A DNA stretch of 25,648 nucleotides, taken from DSNY01 sp037442465 (GTDB taxonomy: Bacteria; Pseudomonadota; Gammaproteobacteria; Burkholderiales; Burkholderiaceae_F). The translations under genes were made by a program, and so were the position numbers. Positions 1-7,244 of the stretch are shown in pieces; positions within the stretch are counted from its first letter, which is position 1; each line of letters opens with the position of its first letter. The notes beneath the pieces are model-generated. The model was not told where the DNA came from, ran no database searches, and worked only from the letters and a program-made list of their open reading frames with translations. Location: NCBI GenBank assembly GCA_037442465.1, contig JBBIQI010000020.1, forward strand, positions 1 through 25,648, given 5' to 3'.

Positions 1-1
1 C

Positions 2-277
2 ACGTCGGCAGCGCCCCCGGCGCCGGCGACGGAAGAGCCGAAGGGGTACGTCGTCAAGTCGCCGATGGTCGGAACGTTTTACCGGGCCTCGAGCCCGGGC
101 GCCAAGCCGTTCGTCGAGCTGGGCCAGGCGGTCAAGCCCGGAGATACGCTGTGCATCATCGAGGCGATGAAATTGCTCAACGAGATCGAGGCCGAGATCG
201 CGGGTACGGTCAAGGAAATCCTGGTGGAAAACGGACAGGCGGTGGAATACGGCCAGCCGTTGTTCGTGATCGGATGA
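2..277 (+). CDS. accB: Biotin carboxyl carrier protein of acetyl-CoA carboxylase (C-terminal part)
   Basis: AccB carries the biotin that AccC carboxylates and that the AccAD transferase uses to make malonyl-CoA, the first committed step of fatty acid synthesis in the cytoplasm. The window opens inside the gene, so only about 91 codons are seen: the end of the Ala/Pro-rich linker and the whole biotinyl/lipoyl domain. The biotin attachment motif EAMKL is intact, with its lysine codon at 170-172. The protein ends in the usual PLFVIG, followed by TGA at 275-277. The gene is followed by accC, as in the conserved accBC operon, but the 277 bp gap to the accC start is long and contains a duplication. 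The start and N-terminal half lie outside the window. Confidence 0.95.
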   Translation, partial: TSAAPPAPATEEPKGYVVKSPMVGTFYRASSPGAKPFVELGQAVKPGDTLCIIEAMKLLNEIEAEIAGTVKEILVENGQAVEYGQPLFVIG

Positions 278-351
278 CGGTCGTGCGGCATCGATCGTGC
301 CATGCCGTCCGGGCCCGGCCGGGGTGCGCCGTCGTCCTGGGTGCGAATGCG

Positions 352-441
352 AAGGCGCGCAGCGCCGGCCGCAGCCAAATCGCCGGCGAGTGAGCCGCGG
401 GCACCTATGTTTGGAAAGATCCTGATCGCAAACCGCGGCGA
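352..441 (+). repeat. Direct repeat copy A, containing a duplicated accC start
   Basis: These 90 bases recur at 500-589, exactly 148 bp downstream, with one mismatch (G at 358, A at 506). The copy includes the region just before accC, the accC ATG (here at 407) and the first 35 bases of coding sequence, ending at the codon for residue 11 or 12 (MFGKILIANRG). After 441 the sequence departs from accC, so this copy cannot make AccC. It may be a true local duplication or an assembly error; the window cannot tell which. Confidence 0.9.
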
Positions 442-541
442 CAACGGCGCGCAGTGCGCGCCCGTTGCGGCGCAGGCTAACGTGCGCGCAGCGCACGTTA
501 AGGCGCACAGCGCCGGCCGCAGCCAAATCGCCGGCGAGTGA
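407..541 (+). CDS. Possible 44-codon upstream ORF starting with the duplicated AccC N-terminus
   Basis: Translation from the duplicated ATG at 407 gives 44 residues. The first 11 (MFGKILIANRG) are identical to AccC, and the rest is Ala-rich and reads through the two hairpins of the spacer. It stops with TGA at 539-541, only 13 bases before the true accC ATG at 555. The bases before this ATG are identical to those before the accC start, so whatever starts accC could also start this ORF. It could be an inert by-product of the duplication or a leader ORF coupled to accC by reinitiation. I know of no protein family for it, and expression is a guess. Confidence 0.3.
   Translation: MFGKILIANRGDNGAQCAPVAAQANVRAAHVKAHSAGRSQIAGE
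442..500 (+). repeat. Two adjacent hairpins between the accC repeat copies
   Basis: The spacer between the two direct repeats folds into two hairpins. Hairpin 1 pairs 442-447 with 462-467 and 448-452 with 456-460, leaving one bulged C and loop AGT. Hairpin 2 is a perfect 10 bp stem, 478-487 with 491-500, loop GCA. The flanks of hairpin 2 (AGGCTAAC on the left, GTTAAGGCG on the right, then GCCGGCCGCAG) match, in reverse complement, the hairpin at 21201-21221. No T-run follows either hairpin, so neither looks like an intrinsic terminator. Confidence 0.75.
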
Positions 542-589
542 GCCGCGGGCACCTATGTTTGGAAAGATCCTGATCGCAAACCGCGGCGA
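500..589 (+). repeat. Direct repeat copy B, spanning the true accC start
   Basis: Second copy of the 90 bp repeat at 352-441. Here the sequence continues correctly into AccC (residue 12 onward), so this copy belongs to the intact gene. Confidence 0.9.
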
Positions 590-1913
590 AATCGCCCTAC
601 GCATCCAGCGCGCCTGCCGCGAGATGGGCATCAAGACGGTGGTCGTACACTCGGAGGCCGACACCGACGCGAAGTACGTGAAGCTCGCCGACGAGTCGGT
701 CTGCATCGGCCCGCCGCCGGCGAAGGACAGTTATCTGAACATCCCGGCGATCATCAGCGCGGCCGAGGTGACCGACGCCGAAGCGATTCACCCCGGCTAC
801 GGCTTCCTGTCCGAAAACGCCGACTTCGCCGAACGCGTCGAAAAGAGCGGCTTCGTCTTCATCGGCCCGCGCCCCGAATCGATCCGGCTGATGGGCGACA
901 AGGTATCGGCCAAACAGGCGATGATCGCCGCCGGCGTGCCCTGCGTGCCGGGCTCGGAAGGCGCCCTGCCGGAGGAGCCGCGCGAAATCGTCAAGATCGC
1001 GCGCTCGATCGGCTACCCGGTGATCATCAAGGCCGCGGGCGGCGGCGGCGGTCGCGGCATGCGCGTCGTGCACACCGAAGCGGCGCTGGTCAACGCGGTA
1101 GCGATGACGCGGCAGGAGGCTCAGGCGGCTTTCGGCAATCCCGCCGTCTACATGGAGAAGTTCCTCGAGAACCCGCGCCACATCGAGATCCAGGTGCTCG
1201 CCGACCAGCACCGCAATGCGATCTGGCTCGGCGAGCGGGACTGTTCGATGCAGCGGCGCCACCAGAAGATCATCGAGGAAGCCCCGGCACCCGGCGTCGC
1301 GCGACGGTTGATCGAGCGCATTGGCGACCGCTGCGCGGAGGCGTGCCGCAAGATCAACTACCGGGGCGCCGGAACGTTCGAGTTTCTCTACGAGAACGGC
1401 GAGTTCTACTTCATCGAGATGAACACGCGCGTTCAGGTCGAGCATCCGGTGACCGAGATGGTGACCGGCGTCGATATCGTGCAGCAGCAGATCCGGGTGG
1501 CCGCAGGCGAGAAGCTCGCACTGCGTCAGCGCGACGTCGTGATCAGAGGGGTGGCGATCGAATGCCGGATCAACGCCGAGGACCCGTACAAGTTCACCCC
1601 CAGCCCCGGCCGCATCACGGCCTGGCACGTGCCGGGCGGTCCCGGGGTGCGTGTCGATTCGCATGCGTACGCCGGCTACTTCGTGCCGCCGCACTACGAC
1701 TCGATGATCGGCAAGGTGATCTGCTACGGCGATACGCGTGAGCAGGCGCTGGCGCGCATGCGTGTGGCGCTTTCCGAAATGGTCGTCGAGGGCATCGTCA
1801 CCAACATTGCCCTGCATCGGGAACTGCTGATCGACGAGAAGTTCGTCCAGGGCGGCACCTCGATCCACTATCTGGAGAAGCGGCTCGCCGCGCGGCAGGT
1901 CAACCGGACCTGA
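555..1913 (+). CDS. accC: Biotin carboxylase subunit of acetyl-CoA carboxylase
   Basis: AccC uses ATP and bicarbonate to carboxylate the biotin on AccB. The ORF gives 452 residues, close to the usual 449-455. The N-terminus MFGKILIANRGEIALRI is typical, so the ATG at 555 is chosen although the frame is open further upstream. The pre-ATP-grasp domain carries HPGYGFLSEN. The ATP-grasp domain has the glycine-rich loop KAAGGGGGRGM (about residues 159-169) and the catalytic stretch FIEMNTRVQVEHPVTE. The C-terminal biotin-carboxylase domain contains YDSMIGK. No clear Shine-Dalgarno precedes the start. It is downstream of accB and 21 bp upstream of prmA, probably in one operon. The odd point is the duplicated copy of its own start region upstream. 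Confidence 0.98.
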   Translation: MFGKILIANRGEIALRIQRACREMGIKTVVVHSEADTDAKYVKLADESVCIGPPPAKDSYLNIPAIISAAEVTDAEAIHPGYGFLSENADFAERVEKSGFVFIGPRPESIRLMGDKVSAKQAMIAAGVPCVPGSEGALPEEPREIVKIARSIGYPVIIKAAGGGGGRGMRVVHTEAALVNAVAMTRQEAQAAFGNPAVYMEKFLENPRHIEIQVLADQHRNAIWLGERDCSMQRRHQKIIEEAPAPGVARRLIERIGDRCAEACRKINYRGAGTFEFLYENGEFYFIEMNTRVQVEHPVTEMVTGVDIVQQQIRVAAGEKLALRQRDVVIRGVAIECRINAEDPYKFTPSPGRITAWHVPGGPGVRVDSHAYAGYFVPPHYDSMIGKVICYGDTREQALARMRVALSEMVVEGIVTNIALHRELLIDEKFVQGGTSIHYLEKRLAARQVNRT

Positions 1914-1934
1914 GCCGTTGCGCGCCGCGCCCGC

Positions 1935-2837
1935 ATGCTGCGCGAACTGACGCTGACCGTGGCCGAAGCCGACGCCGACCGCCTGGCCGACGCGTTGCTC
2001 GATGCCGGCGCGCTATCGGTCGCGGTCGAGGATGCCGCTGCCGATACGTCGCACGAGTCGCCGCTGTACGGGGAACCCGGGGTCGCGATCGAGCGGCACG
2101 CCTGGCAGAACAACCGCGTGAAGGTGCTGCTCGATGCAGCGTGCGACCCCGAGGCGCTGCTGCGCACCGCCGCCGCGGCGTGCGCGCTGTCGACGTTGGC
2201 AGTCGAGTCCGTCCGTGCCGTCGAGGATGCCGATTGGGTGCGTTTGACGCAGGAGCAGTTTCCACCGACACGCATCAGCGAGCGGTTGTGGATCGTGCCG
2301 AGCTGGCACGAGCCACCCGATGCGCACGCCATCGTGATCCGGCTCGACCCGGGCGCCGCGTTCGGGACCGGCACGCACCCCACCACGCGGCTGTGCCTGC
2401 GTTGGCTCGATGCGCAGTTGCGCCCCGGCGCGCGCGTGCTCGACTACGGTTGCGGTTCGGGCATCTTGTCGATCGCCGCCGCCAGACTGGGCGCGGGCCC
2501 GGTCGTGGGCACGGACCTCGACGCCGACGCGCTGGCGATCGCGCGCGCAAACTCGGCGAGCAACGCGGTGCGCGCCGATTACACTGCACCCGACCGGCTG
2601 CCCGCGGGCCGCTTCGATGTCGTGCTCGCCAACATCCTTTCGAACCCTTTGAGGATCCTCGCGCCCGCACTGCTCGCGCGTGTCGCTGTCGGCGGCTCGC
2701 TGGTGCTGTCGGGCATCCTCGAACGCCAGGCGCAAGAACTGATCGACACATACGCGGCCGCCGACGCACGCGTGCCGCTGCGGGTGTGGGGCATCGACGA
2801 AGGCTGGGTCTGCCTCGCCGGAACGCGGGGGGCCTAG
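1935..2837 (+). CDS. prmA: Ribosomal protein L11 methyltransferase
   Basis: PrmA trimethylates ribosomal protein L11 with S-adenosylmethionine in the cytoplasm. The 300-residue product has the family's N-terminal substrate-recognition domain, a linker with DWVRLTQEQF, and a class I methyltransferase domain. Within that domain are PSWH, the AFGTGTHPTTRLC segment, the SAM-binding DYGCGSGILSIAAA motif, the acidic strand GTDLDADALAIA and the post-motif LANILSNPL. The C-terminus WVCLAGTR is typical. Length fits the usual 293-300. The ATG at 1935 begins the expected MLRELTLTV; no strong ribosome binding site is visible. prmA following accBC is a common arrangement in proteobacteria. Confidence 0.97.
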   Translation: MLRELTLTVAEADADRLADALLDAGALSVAVEDAAADTSHESPLYGEPGVAIERHAWQNNRVKVLLDAACDPEALLRTAAAACALSTLAVESVRAVEDADWVRLTQEQFPPTRISERLWIVPSWHEPPDAHAIVIRLDPGAAFGTGTHPTTRLCLRWLDAQLRPGARVLDYGCGSGILSIAAARLGAGPVVGTDLDADALAIARANSASNAVRADYTAPDRLPAGRFDVVLANILSNPLRILAPALLARVAVGGSLVLSGILERQAQELIDTYAAADARVPLRVWGIDEGWVCLAGTRGA

Positions 2838-2844
2838 GCGGCGG

Positions 2845-3987
2845 ATGGCGCTCGCGACCCGCTGTCCCAACTGCCAGGCGCTGTTTCGCGTCGTCGCGGA
2901 CCAGCTCAAGCTGCGCGGCGGACTGGTCCGCTGCGGCGCGTGCCGTCATGTGTTCGACGCGATCGGCAGCCTGACCTACGTCGACGACGCGGCGCCGGCC
3001 AGCGGGGCGACATCCGCGCCAGCGACCGCCCGGGCATCGGCACCGCTGACGCTGCGGATCTCGCCTGAACGGCTCGCGCGGCCTAAGCCGGCGGCGGGCC
3101 ACGACGAGCGCGCGCCTGCCGCCGACACGCAGCGCGCGCCGAGCCGGGACTCGTCTGCGGGTGGCACCCCGCCCAAGAAGACCGAGCGCGCCGACCAGGC
3201 GCGCCCGTCCATCGAAGAGGAAGTCGCCGAGTCCTCCGTGCCCACCTTGCTTGCGCCGGGGGCCGACGCGCCAAGCCGCAGCGCAAGCGGACAGGAAACG
3301 GGCCACGCCGGGCAAGCGGATACGAGTGGCACGGACGAGTCGCGCCGTCGCACGCGCGCGGAAAAGCCGCATCGGCGCATCGAACCGCCGACGAACCAAG
3401 CGCGCGCCGAAGACGGCGCCGACACCGACGTCGGCGCAGCGACGGGCGGCGCGGATGAAGCGCCGGACTTTCTGCGTGCGGGTCAGCGGCGCCCGGGCAG
3501 CGGATTCTCGGTCGTCTTCGGCGGCGGGTCGCTGCTGCTGGCGGTGCTGCTGCTCGCTCAGCTCGCCGTGGCCTTCCGCGTCGACCTCGCGACGCGCTGG
3601 CCGCCACTGCGGCCGAGCCTCGTGCGGCTATGCGAGGTCTTCGACTGCGTGGTCGGCTGGCCGGCACGTGCCGAACTGCTGGCGGTGGTCGGCACCGAAC
3701 TGCAGGCGATTCCCGGCACCGACGTGCTCGAGCTGACCGCCGTCGTGCGCAATCGCGCGAACTTCAAGGTGGCGCTGCCAGCCATCGAAGTCACACTCAC
3801 CGACACGGGCAACCGCGCACTCGCCCGCAAGGTTTTCGCACCGGTCGACTATCTTGCGTCCGCCGGCGAGCCCTCGTCGCGCATCGACGAAGGGCTGGCT
3901 GCCGGCAGCGACTACACCATTCGCATCGCGTTCGAAGCGCGCGGACTCGCCGCGGTCGGCTTCGTCGTTTACCCCTTCTATTTATAG
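2845..3987 (+). CDS. Zinc-ribbon and DUF3426 domain membrane protein
   Basis: This 380-residue protein begins with an MJ0042-type zinc ribbon: cysteines 7, 10, 30 and 33 in two CxxC pairs. A long low-complexity Ala/Arg/Glu-rich linker follows (about 50-215), then a single transmembrane helix (about 220-244, rich in Leu/Ala/Val) and a C-terminal DUF3426 domain (about 250-380, with ELTAVVRNRANF and PVDYLA). The family is widespread next to prmA in betaproteobacteria; its function is not established. The topology suggests a cytoplasmic zinc ribbon and a periplasmic C-terminal domain, which is inference. The start lies 8 bp after the prmA stop, so the genes are probably cotranscribed. Confidence 0.9.
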   Translation: MALATRCPNCQALFRVVADQLKLRGGLVRCGACRHVFDAIGSLTYVDDAAPASGATSAPATARASAPLTLRISPERLARPKPAAGHDERAPAADTQRAPSRDSSAGGTPPKKTERADQARPSIEEEVAESSVPTLLAPGADAPSRSASGQETGHAGQADTSGTDESRRRTRAEKPHRRIEPPTNQARAEDGADTDVGAATGGADEAPDFLRAGQRRPGSGFSVVFGGGSLLLAVLLLAQLAVAFRVDLATRWPPLRPSLVRLCEVFDCVVGWPARAELLAVVGTELQAIPGTDVLELTAVVRNRANFKVALPAIEVTLTDTGNRALARKVFAPVDYLASAGEPSSRIDEGLAAGSDYTIRIAFEARGLAAVGFVVYPFYL

Positions 3988-4022
3988 GAGTCGCGGCCCG
4001 CTCCGGCCGCTTCGTTGCCGAT

Positions 4023-4958
4023 ATGAGCATCCTCGTGTGCGGGTCGATCGCTTACGACTCGATCATGGTCTTCCACGGCCGCTTCAAGGACCACATCCTG
4101 CCCGAGCAGGTCCACATCCTGAACGTGTCCTTCCTGGTGCCGGAAATGCGCCGCGAATTCGGCGGCTGCGCCGGCAATATCGCCTACAACCTGAAGCTGC
4201 TCGGCGCCTCGGTCTTGCCGATGGCGACGGTCGGCGACGACGCGCAGCCGTATCTGGAGCGGCTCGATGCGCTCGGCATCGATCGCCGCCACGTCCGCCA
4301 TGTGCCGGGCACGTTCACAGCACAGGCGTTCATCACCACCGACATCGACGACAACCAGATCACCGCTTTCCATCCGGGCGCGATGTCGCACTCGCATCTG
4401 AACGCGGTGCCGGGCGACGGCTCGATCCGGCTTGGCATCGTCGCGCCCGACGGCCGCGACGGCATGCTGCAGCACGCGCAGCAGTTCGCTGACCACGGCA
4501 TCCCTTTCGTCTTCGATCCAGGGCAAGGGCTGCCGATGTTCGGCGCCGACGACCTTGCGTGGTTCATCGAACGCGCGCACTACGTTGCGCTGAACGACTA
4601 CGAGGCGAAGATGCTGGTGGAGAAGACGGGCCGCAGTCTGGCAACGATCGCGCGCAAGGTCGAGGCGCTCGTCGTCACCCACGGCGGCCGCGGGTCGCGG
4701 ATCTACACCGGCGGCGACGTGCTGGACATTCCGATCGCGCCGGCGCGCGAAGTGGTCGACCCGACCGGTTGCGGCGACGCGTATCGCGCCGGTCTGCTGT
4801 ACGGCATCGAGCACGGCCTGGACTGGGGAACCACCGGCCGGCTCGCCGCGGTGATGGGAGCGCTGAAGATCGAACGCGGCGGTGCGCAGAATCACACAGG
4901 CGATCGTTCGGCGGTAGCGCAGCGTTTCTTCGAGGCCTTTGGCTACCGGCCTTGGTAG
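4023..4958 (+). CDS. PfkB-family carbohydrate (sugar/nucleoside) kinase
   Basis: The 311-residue product is a ribokinase-fold kinase that moves the ATP gamma-phosphate to a sugar or nucleoside hydroxyl. It has an N-terminal VCGSIAYDS strand, the PfkB signature 1 region with FGGCAGNIAYNLKLLG, and the C-terminal signature 2 DPTGCGDAYRAG, whose GCGD aspartate is residue 252 and the probable catalytic base. The ATG at 4023 is used because the in-frame sequence upstream lies inside the preceding gene and lacks family similarity. An AGGAG at 3986-3990 is too far upstream to serve this ATG. Such genes are often labelled adenosine kinase or ribokinase; the substrate cannot be read from sequence. Confidence 0.93.
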   Translation: MSILVCGSIAYDSIMVFHGRFKDHILPEQVHILNVSFLVPEMRREFGGCAGNIAYNLKLLGASVLPMATVGDDAQPYLERLDALGIDRRHVRHVPGTFTAQAFITTDIDDNQITAFHPGAMSHSHLNAVPGDGSIRLGIVAPDGRDGMLQHAQQFADHGIPFVFDPGQGLPMFGADDLAWFIERAHYVALNDYEAKMLVEKTGRSLATIARKVEALVVTHGGRGSRIYTGGDVLDIPIAPAREVVDPTGCGDAYRAGLLYGIEHGLDWGTTGRLAAVMGALKIERGGAQNHTGDRSAVAQRFFEAFGYRPW

Positions 4959-4960
4959 TC

Positions 4961-5095
4961 CGTGCGTCGCGGACGCAAGGGTAACAATCTGATACCTTGC
5001 GGCCGCGTGTCGCGGCTAGACTGCAATCGGTACTCGGACGCAATGGCCTCCGCCCAGCGGCGGGTCGGTCGGGGCGCAAGAATCTGGAGGTAGTG
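4961..5095 (+). promoter_or_regulatory. Leader of the lipoprotein gene with inverted repeats and a strong ribosome binding site
   Basis: The 137 bp between the kinase and the lipoprotein contains inverted repeats 4974-4980 with 4995-5001 (7 bp, 14-base loop) and 5002-5007 with 5011-5016 (6 bp, loop TGT). No T-run follows, so they do not look like terminators. GGAGG at 5086-5090 lies five bases before the ATG at 5096 and fixes that start. I could not find a convincing -35/-10 pair. Confidence 0.45.
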
Positions 5096-5560
5096 ATGGC
5101 GAGAACTTGGATGATCCTGGGCGCCGGCGCTCTGGCGCTGGCAACCTTGGCCGGCTGTGCGACTCAGCAGCGCTCGGCCAGCGTCTATCGGGCGGGCGAG
5201 GCGCAGCGCGAGCAGATCGTGCGTATGGGCACGGTCGAGAGCGTGCGCGAAGTCACCATCGATCGTGGGCAGACGGGCGTCGGCACCGGCGCCGGCGCGG
5301 TCATCGGCGGGGTCGCAGGCAGTGGAATCGGCCAGGGGCGCGGGTCCGTCGTCGGCGCCGTCGCGGGTGCGGTCGCTGGCGGCGTGATCGGGCAGGCGAT
5401 CGAGAACCAGGCCGGCAAAGTGCCCGGCTTGGAAATCACGGTGAAGCTGGACAACGGCGAACTGCGCGCGATCGTGCAGGAAGTCGACGGCCAGCAGTTC
5501 CGGCCGGGTGACCGAGTGCGCCTTCTGACGCAAGGTGGCGTAACGCGCGTCACGCGTTAG
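5096..5560 (+). CDS. Glycine-zipper outer membrane lipoprotein (SlyB/Pcp-like)
   Basis: The 154-residue precursor starts with a lipoprotein signal peptide ending in the lipobox LAGC, so Cys21 should be lipidated after cleavage by signal peptidase II. Residue 22 is Ala and there is no Asp at +2, which favours outer membrane sorting. The middle carries a glycine-zipper 2TM segment (repeated GxxxG, for example GAGAVIGGVAGSGIG and GAVAGAVAGGVIG). The C-terminal part, with LDNGELRAIVQE and GDRVRLL, matches the SlyB/Pcp family. The ATG at 5096 was chosen over upstream in-frame codons because GGAGG precedes it and a proper signal peptide begins there. SlyB-type proteins are linked to envelope integrity; the exact role here is unknown. 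Confidence 0.92.
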   Translation: MARTWMILGAGALALATLAGCATQQRSASVYRAGEAQREQIVRMGTVESVREVTIDRGQTGVGTGAGAVIGGVAGSGIGQGRGSVVGAVAGAVAGGVIGQAIENQAGKVPGLEITVKLDNGELRAIVQEVDGQQFRPGDRVRLLTQGGVTRVTR

Positions 5561-5583
5561 CTCGAAAGCCGACATCGACAAGA

Positions 5584-5612
5584 ACGCGCGGCCACGGCCG
5601 CGCGTTTTCTTT
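5584..5612 (+). terminator. Intrinsic terminator after the lipoprotein gene
   Basis: A 9 bp GC-rich stem (5584-5592 with 5597-5605, loop CCAC/G) is followed by TTTTCTTT on the plus strand. It lies 24 bases past the lipoprotein stop. On the minus strand the stem is followed by a weaker T-containing stretch, so it may also help end other transcripts, but the plus strand is the better match. Confidence 0.85.
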
Positions 5613-5617
5613 GTAAC

Positions 5618-6166
5618 TCAGAAACCGCTGCGGTTGACCACCAGCAACAGGACGTTGACGACGATCAGCAGCGCGACCGGCGACAGATCGATTCCGCCGA
5701 TCAGTGGAACGATGCGCTGGAACGGGGCCAGGAATGGCCTGACCAGGATCGCCATCGCGGGCGCGACCGGTGCATACGGATTTACCCAGCTCAGGATCAC
5801 GTGAATGATCGTGAGCCACATCACCAGGTACAGCATCCAGCGCACGAGATAGATCAACGCAGCGAGGAATACCGTCCCCCACGGCCAAGCGCCGCTGCCG
5901 GCCCCGATAAGCAGGAACGTCAGAACCAACAGCACGACCGCGACCAGATAAGCCGCGACGAGCGAGGCGCTGTCCAGGCGCCCGGCAGGGGGAAGCAGGC
6001 GCCGCAGCGGTCGGACCGCCCAATCCGTCAGAGCAAAGACGAACTGCGCGAGGGGATTGCGGCCGGGCATGCCGATCCAGTTCATGTAGGCGCGCAGCAG
6101 CAGCGTCACGCCAAGCAGCGCCGCGACCGTTTCAATCAGCAGGCGGGCGATGTCGACGAGCAGCAT
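5618..6166 (-). CDS. YggT family integral membrane protein
   Basis: The 182-residue product is almost entirely hydrophobic, with four to five predicted membrane helices arranged as two YggT repeats. Each repeat has a helix followed by an amphipathic segment: RAYMNWIGMPGRNPL with RPLRRLLPP in the first, and ILSWVNPYAPVAP with RPFLAPFQRIVP in the second. Repeat 2 ends with GGIDLSPVALLIV, highly typical of the family. The molecular role is not settled; proposals include a membrane or osmotic-stress function. The ATG at 6166 is preceded by GGAG 10 bases upstream. Since the terminator of the H1-like gene lies upstream at 6237-6269, yggT probably has its own promoter between 6167 and 6236. Confidence 0.93.
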   Translation of the reverse strand: MLLVDIARLLIETVAALLGVTLLLRAYMNWIGMPGRNPLAQFVFALTDWAVRPLRRLLPPAGRLDSASLVAAYLVAVVLLVLTFLLIGAGSGAWPWGTVFLAALIYLVRWMLYLVMWLTIIHVILSWVNPYAPVAPAMAILVRPFLAPFQRIVPLIGGIDLSPVALLIVVNVLLLVVNRSGF

Positions 6167-6236
6167 GAGCGGCAGGCTCCGCGAAAGGTGTCGGGCATTT
6201 TAGCGACGGGGCCGGCGCGCGCCGCGCCGCCGGACC

Positions 6237-6269
6237 AAAGAAAACGGGGCGCTGGTCACAGCGCCCCGT
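6237..6269 (-). terminator. Intrinsic terminator of the histone-like gene
   Basis: An 11 bp perfect stem (6244-6254 with 6259-6269, loop GTCA on the plus strand) is followed on the minus strand by TTTCTTT. It lies 25 bases past the stop of the H1-like gene. Confidence 0.9.
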
Positions 6270-6293
6270 GCAAGGATCGCAACTCGCGACGAG

Positions 6294-6741
6294 TTACGGA
6301 CGGCTGCCCGTCGGGAACGGCCAAGCGGCGGCCGGGTTCAACGCGGTCTTCGCGCCCGGCGCCGCGGCCGTCGAGGGTGCCACCGCGGCCGCTGGAGCGG
6401 GGGCGGCGGCTGCCGTCGGCTTCGGCTTCGCAGCCTTCTTGGCCGGTTTCTTCGCTGCCTTCTTGGCNNNNNNNNNNNNNNNNNNNNNNNNNNNNNNNNN
6501 NNNNNNNNNNNNNNNNNNNNNNNNNNNNNNNNNNNNNNNNNNNNNNNNNNNNNNNNNNNNNNNNNNNCTTCTTGGCAGCTTTCTTGGCCGATTTCTTAGC
6601 TACTTTTTTTTTAGCTACTTTTTTTTTAGCGGTTTTTTTCGCCTTCTTGGCTGTCTTCTTGGCAGCCTTCTTGGCGGACTTCTTCGCCGCTTTCTTGGCC
6701 GGCTTCTTGGCGGATTTCTTCGCAGCTTTCTTCGTAGCCAT
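6294..6741 (-). CDS. Histone H1-like DNA-binding protein, interrupted by a 100-N gap
   Basis: This is a Lys/Ala-rich nucleoid-associated protein of the bacterial H1-like type that probably binds and compacts DNA. The N-terminus MATKKAAKKSAKKPAKKAAK comes from codons 6741 downward, preceded by AAGGAG at 6748-6753 with six bases of spacing. After the gap, reading from about 6466 to the TAA at 6294-6296 gives AKKAAKKPAKKAAKPKP, an Ala/Pro-rich tail and the ending LNPAAAWPFPTGSRP, which I recognise from Burkholderia H1-like proteins. The two halves are out of frame across exactly 100 N but in frame for any gap that is a multiple of three, so the gap length is a placeholder. Full length is therefore unknown; at least 115 codons are visible. 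Confidence 0.92.
6468..6567. other. Assembly gap of 100 N inside the KKAAKK repeats
   Basis: The run is exactly 100 N and falls in the repeated AAG/AAA-GCC part of the histone-like gene, where short reads would collapse. Its true length must be a multiple of three if the gene is intact. Confidence 0.98.
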
Positions 6742-6980
6742 GCGTATCTCCTTCAAAAGGTCAATACATAGTGGTTGAAGTTGCAACCCGCGCGGACGGC
6801 GCAACCCGTCCGTTCGAGCTATTCATCGGCGCATGCGGTGGCACTGTCGCCGCGACACCCCCAGAAATGCGTTTTGAGTGGCGCATATCCGAGTTGTGCG
6901 CGGAACGGTCAGGGCACGGACCGCTGACGCTGATGAATTCGGCACGGCGCGCAGCGAAGCAAGCTGCGAAGGCTGCGCGC

Positions 6981-7008
6981 AAAGAAAACGCCGGCACGGA
7001 GCCGGCGT
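6981..7008 (-). terminator. Intrinsic terminator downstream of nrdB
   Basis: An 8 bp stem (6988-6995 with 7001-7008, five-base loop) is followed on the minus strand by TTTCTTT. It is about 316 bases past the nrdB stop, so it ends either a long nrdAB 3' untranslated region or a separate small transcript. Confidence 0.8.
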
Positions 7009-7215
7009 CGGATGGATCTGGGTGGTGCGGCTTGCGGAGCGTGGCGGACGACGCTGTTTCGGAAGGGGGAAGGACACCGCCGAACCCGAGCGTCCCGTCC
7101 GTCTGTCGTCTTTGTACTGTGACGATGAACCGTTGACTGTGACTGTCTGTATTCAACTCAGTGATCGATCGTCGCTTGTTAGACCAACGAATCGAGCAAC
7201 CCAACGTCAGGTCGC

Positions 7216-7244
7216 TTTGTACTCGCAATCGAATTGGATCGCAA
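7216..7244 (-). promoter_or_regulatory. Weak candidate minus-strand promoter between nrdB and the terminator
   Basis: Read on the minus strand, TTGCGA (7244-7239), a 17-base spacer and TACAAA (7221-7216) resemble a sigma70 promoter. Transcription from about 7209 would reach the terminator at 6981-7008 after about 230 bases. Matches to consensus are only moderate (4 of 6 in each box). Confidence 0.25.

Noticed and set aside
442..500. Intrinsic terminators between accB and accC
   Set aside because: Neither hairpin is followed by a T-run; both have very short loops and resemble repeat elements more.
465..554. Upstream extension of accC from a TTG at 465
   Set aside because: It would add a 30-residue Arg/Ala-rich N-terminus not found in AccC and would start inside the hairpin spacer; the ATG at 555 gives the normal N-terminus.
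597..1868. 423-codon open frame on the minus strand
   Set aside because: It is antisense to accC, has no domain signature and is Asp/His/Arg-rich as expected of the complement of a GC-rich gene.
6256..6804. Minus-strand frame that reads the histone-like gene through 100 N into a Gly/Arg/Glu-rich tail
   Set aside because: The tail is an out-of-frame reading; the correct frame after the gap gives the family C-terminus ending PFPTGSRP.
6771..7136. 121-codon open frame on the plus strand in the nrdB/histone-like gap
   Set aside because: No known domain, starts at GTG without a ribosome binding site, and crosses the hairpin of the minus-strand terminator at 6981-7008.
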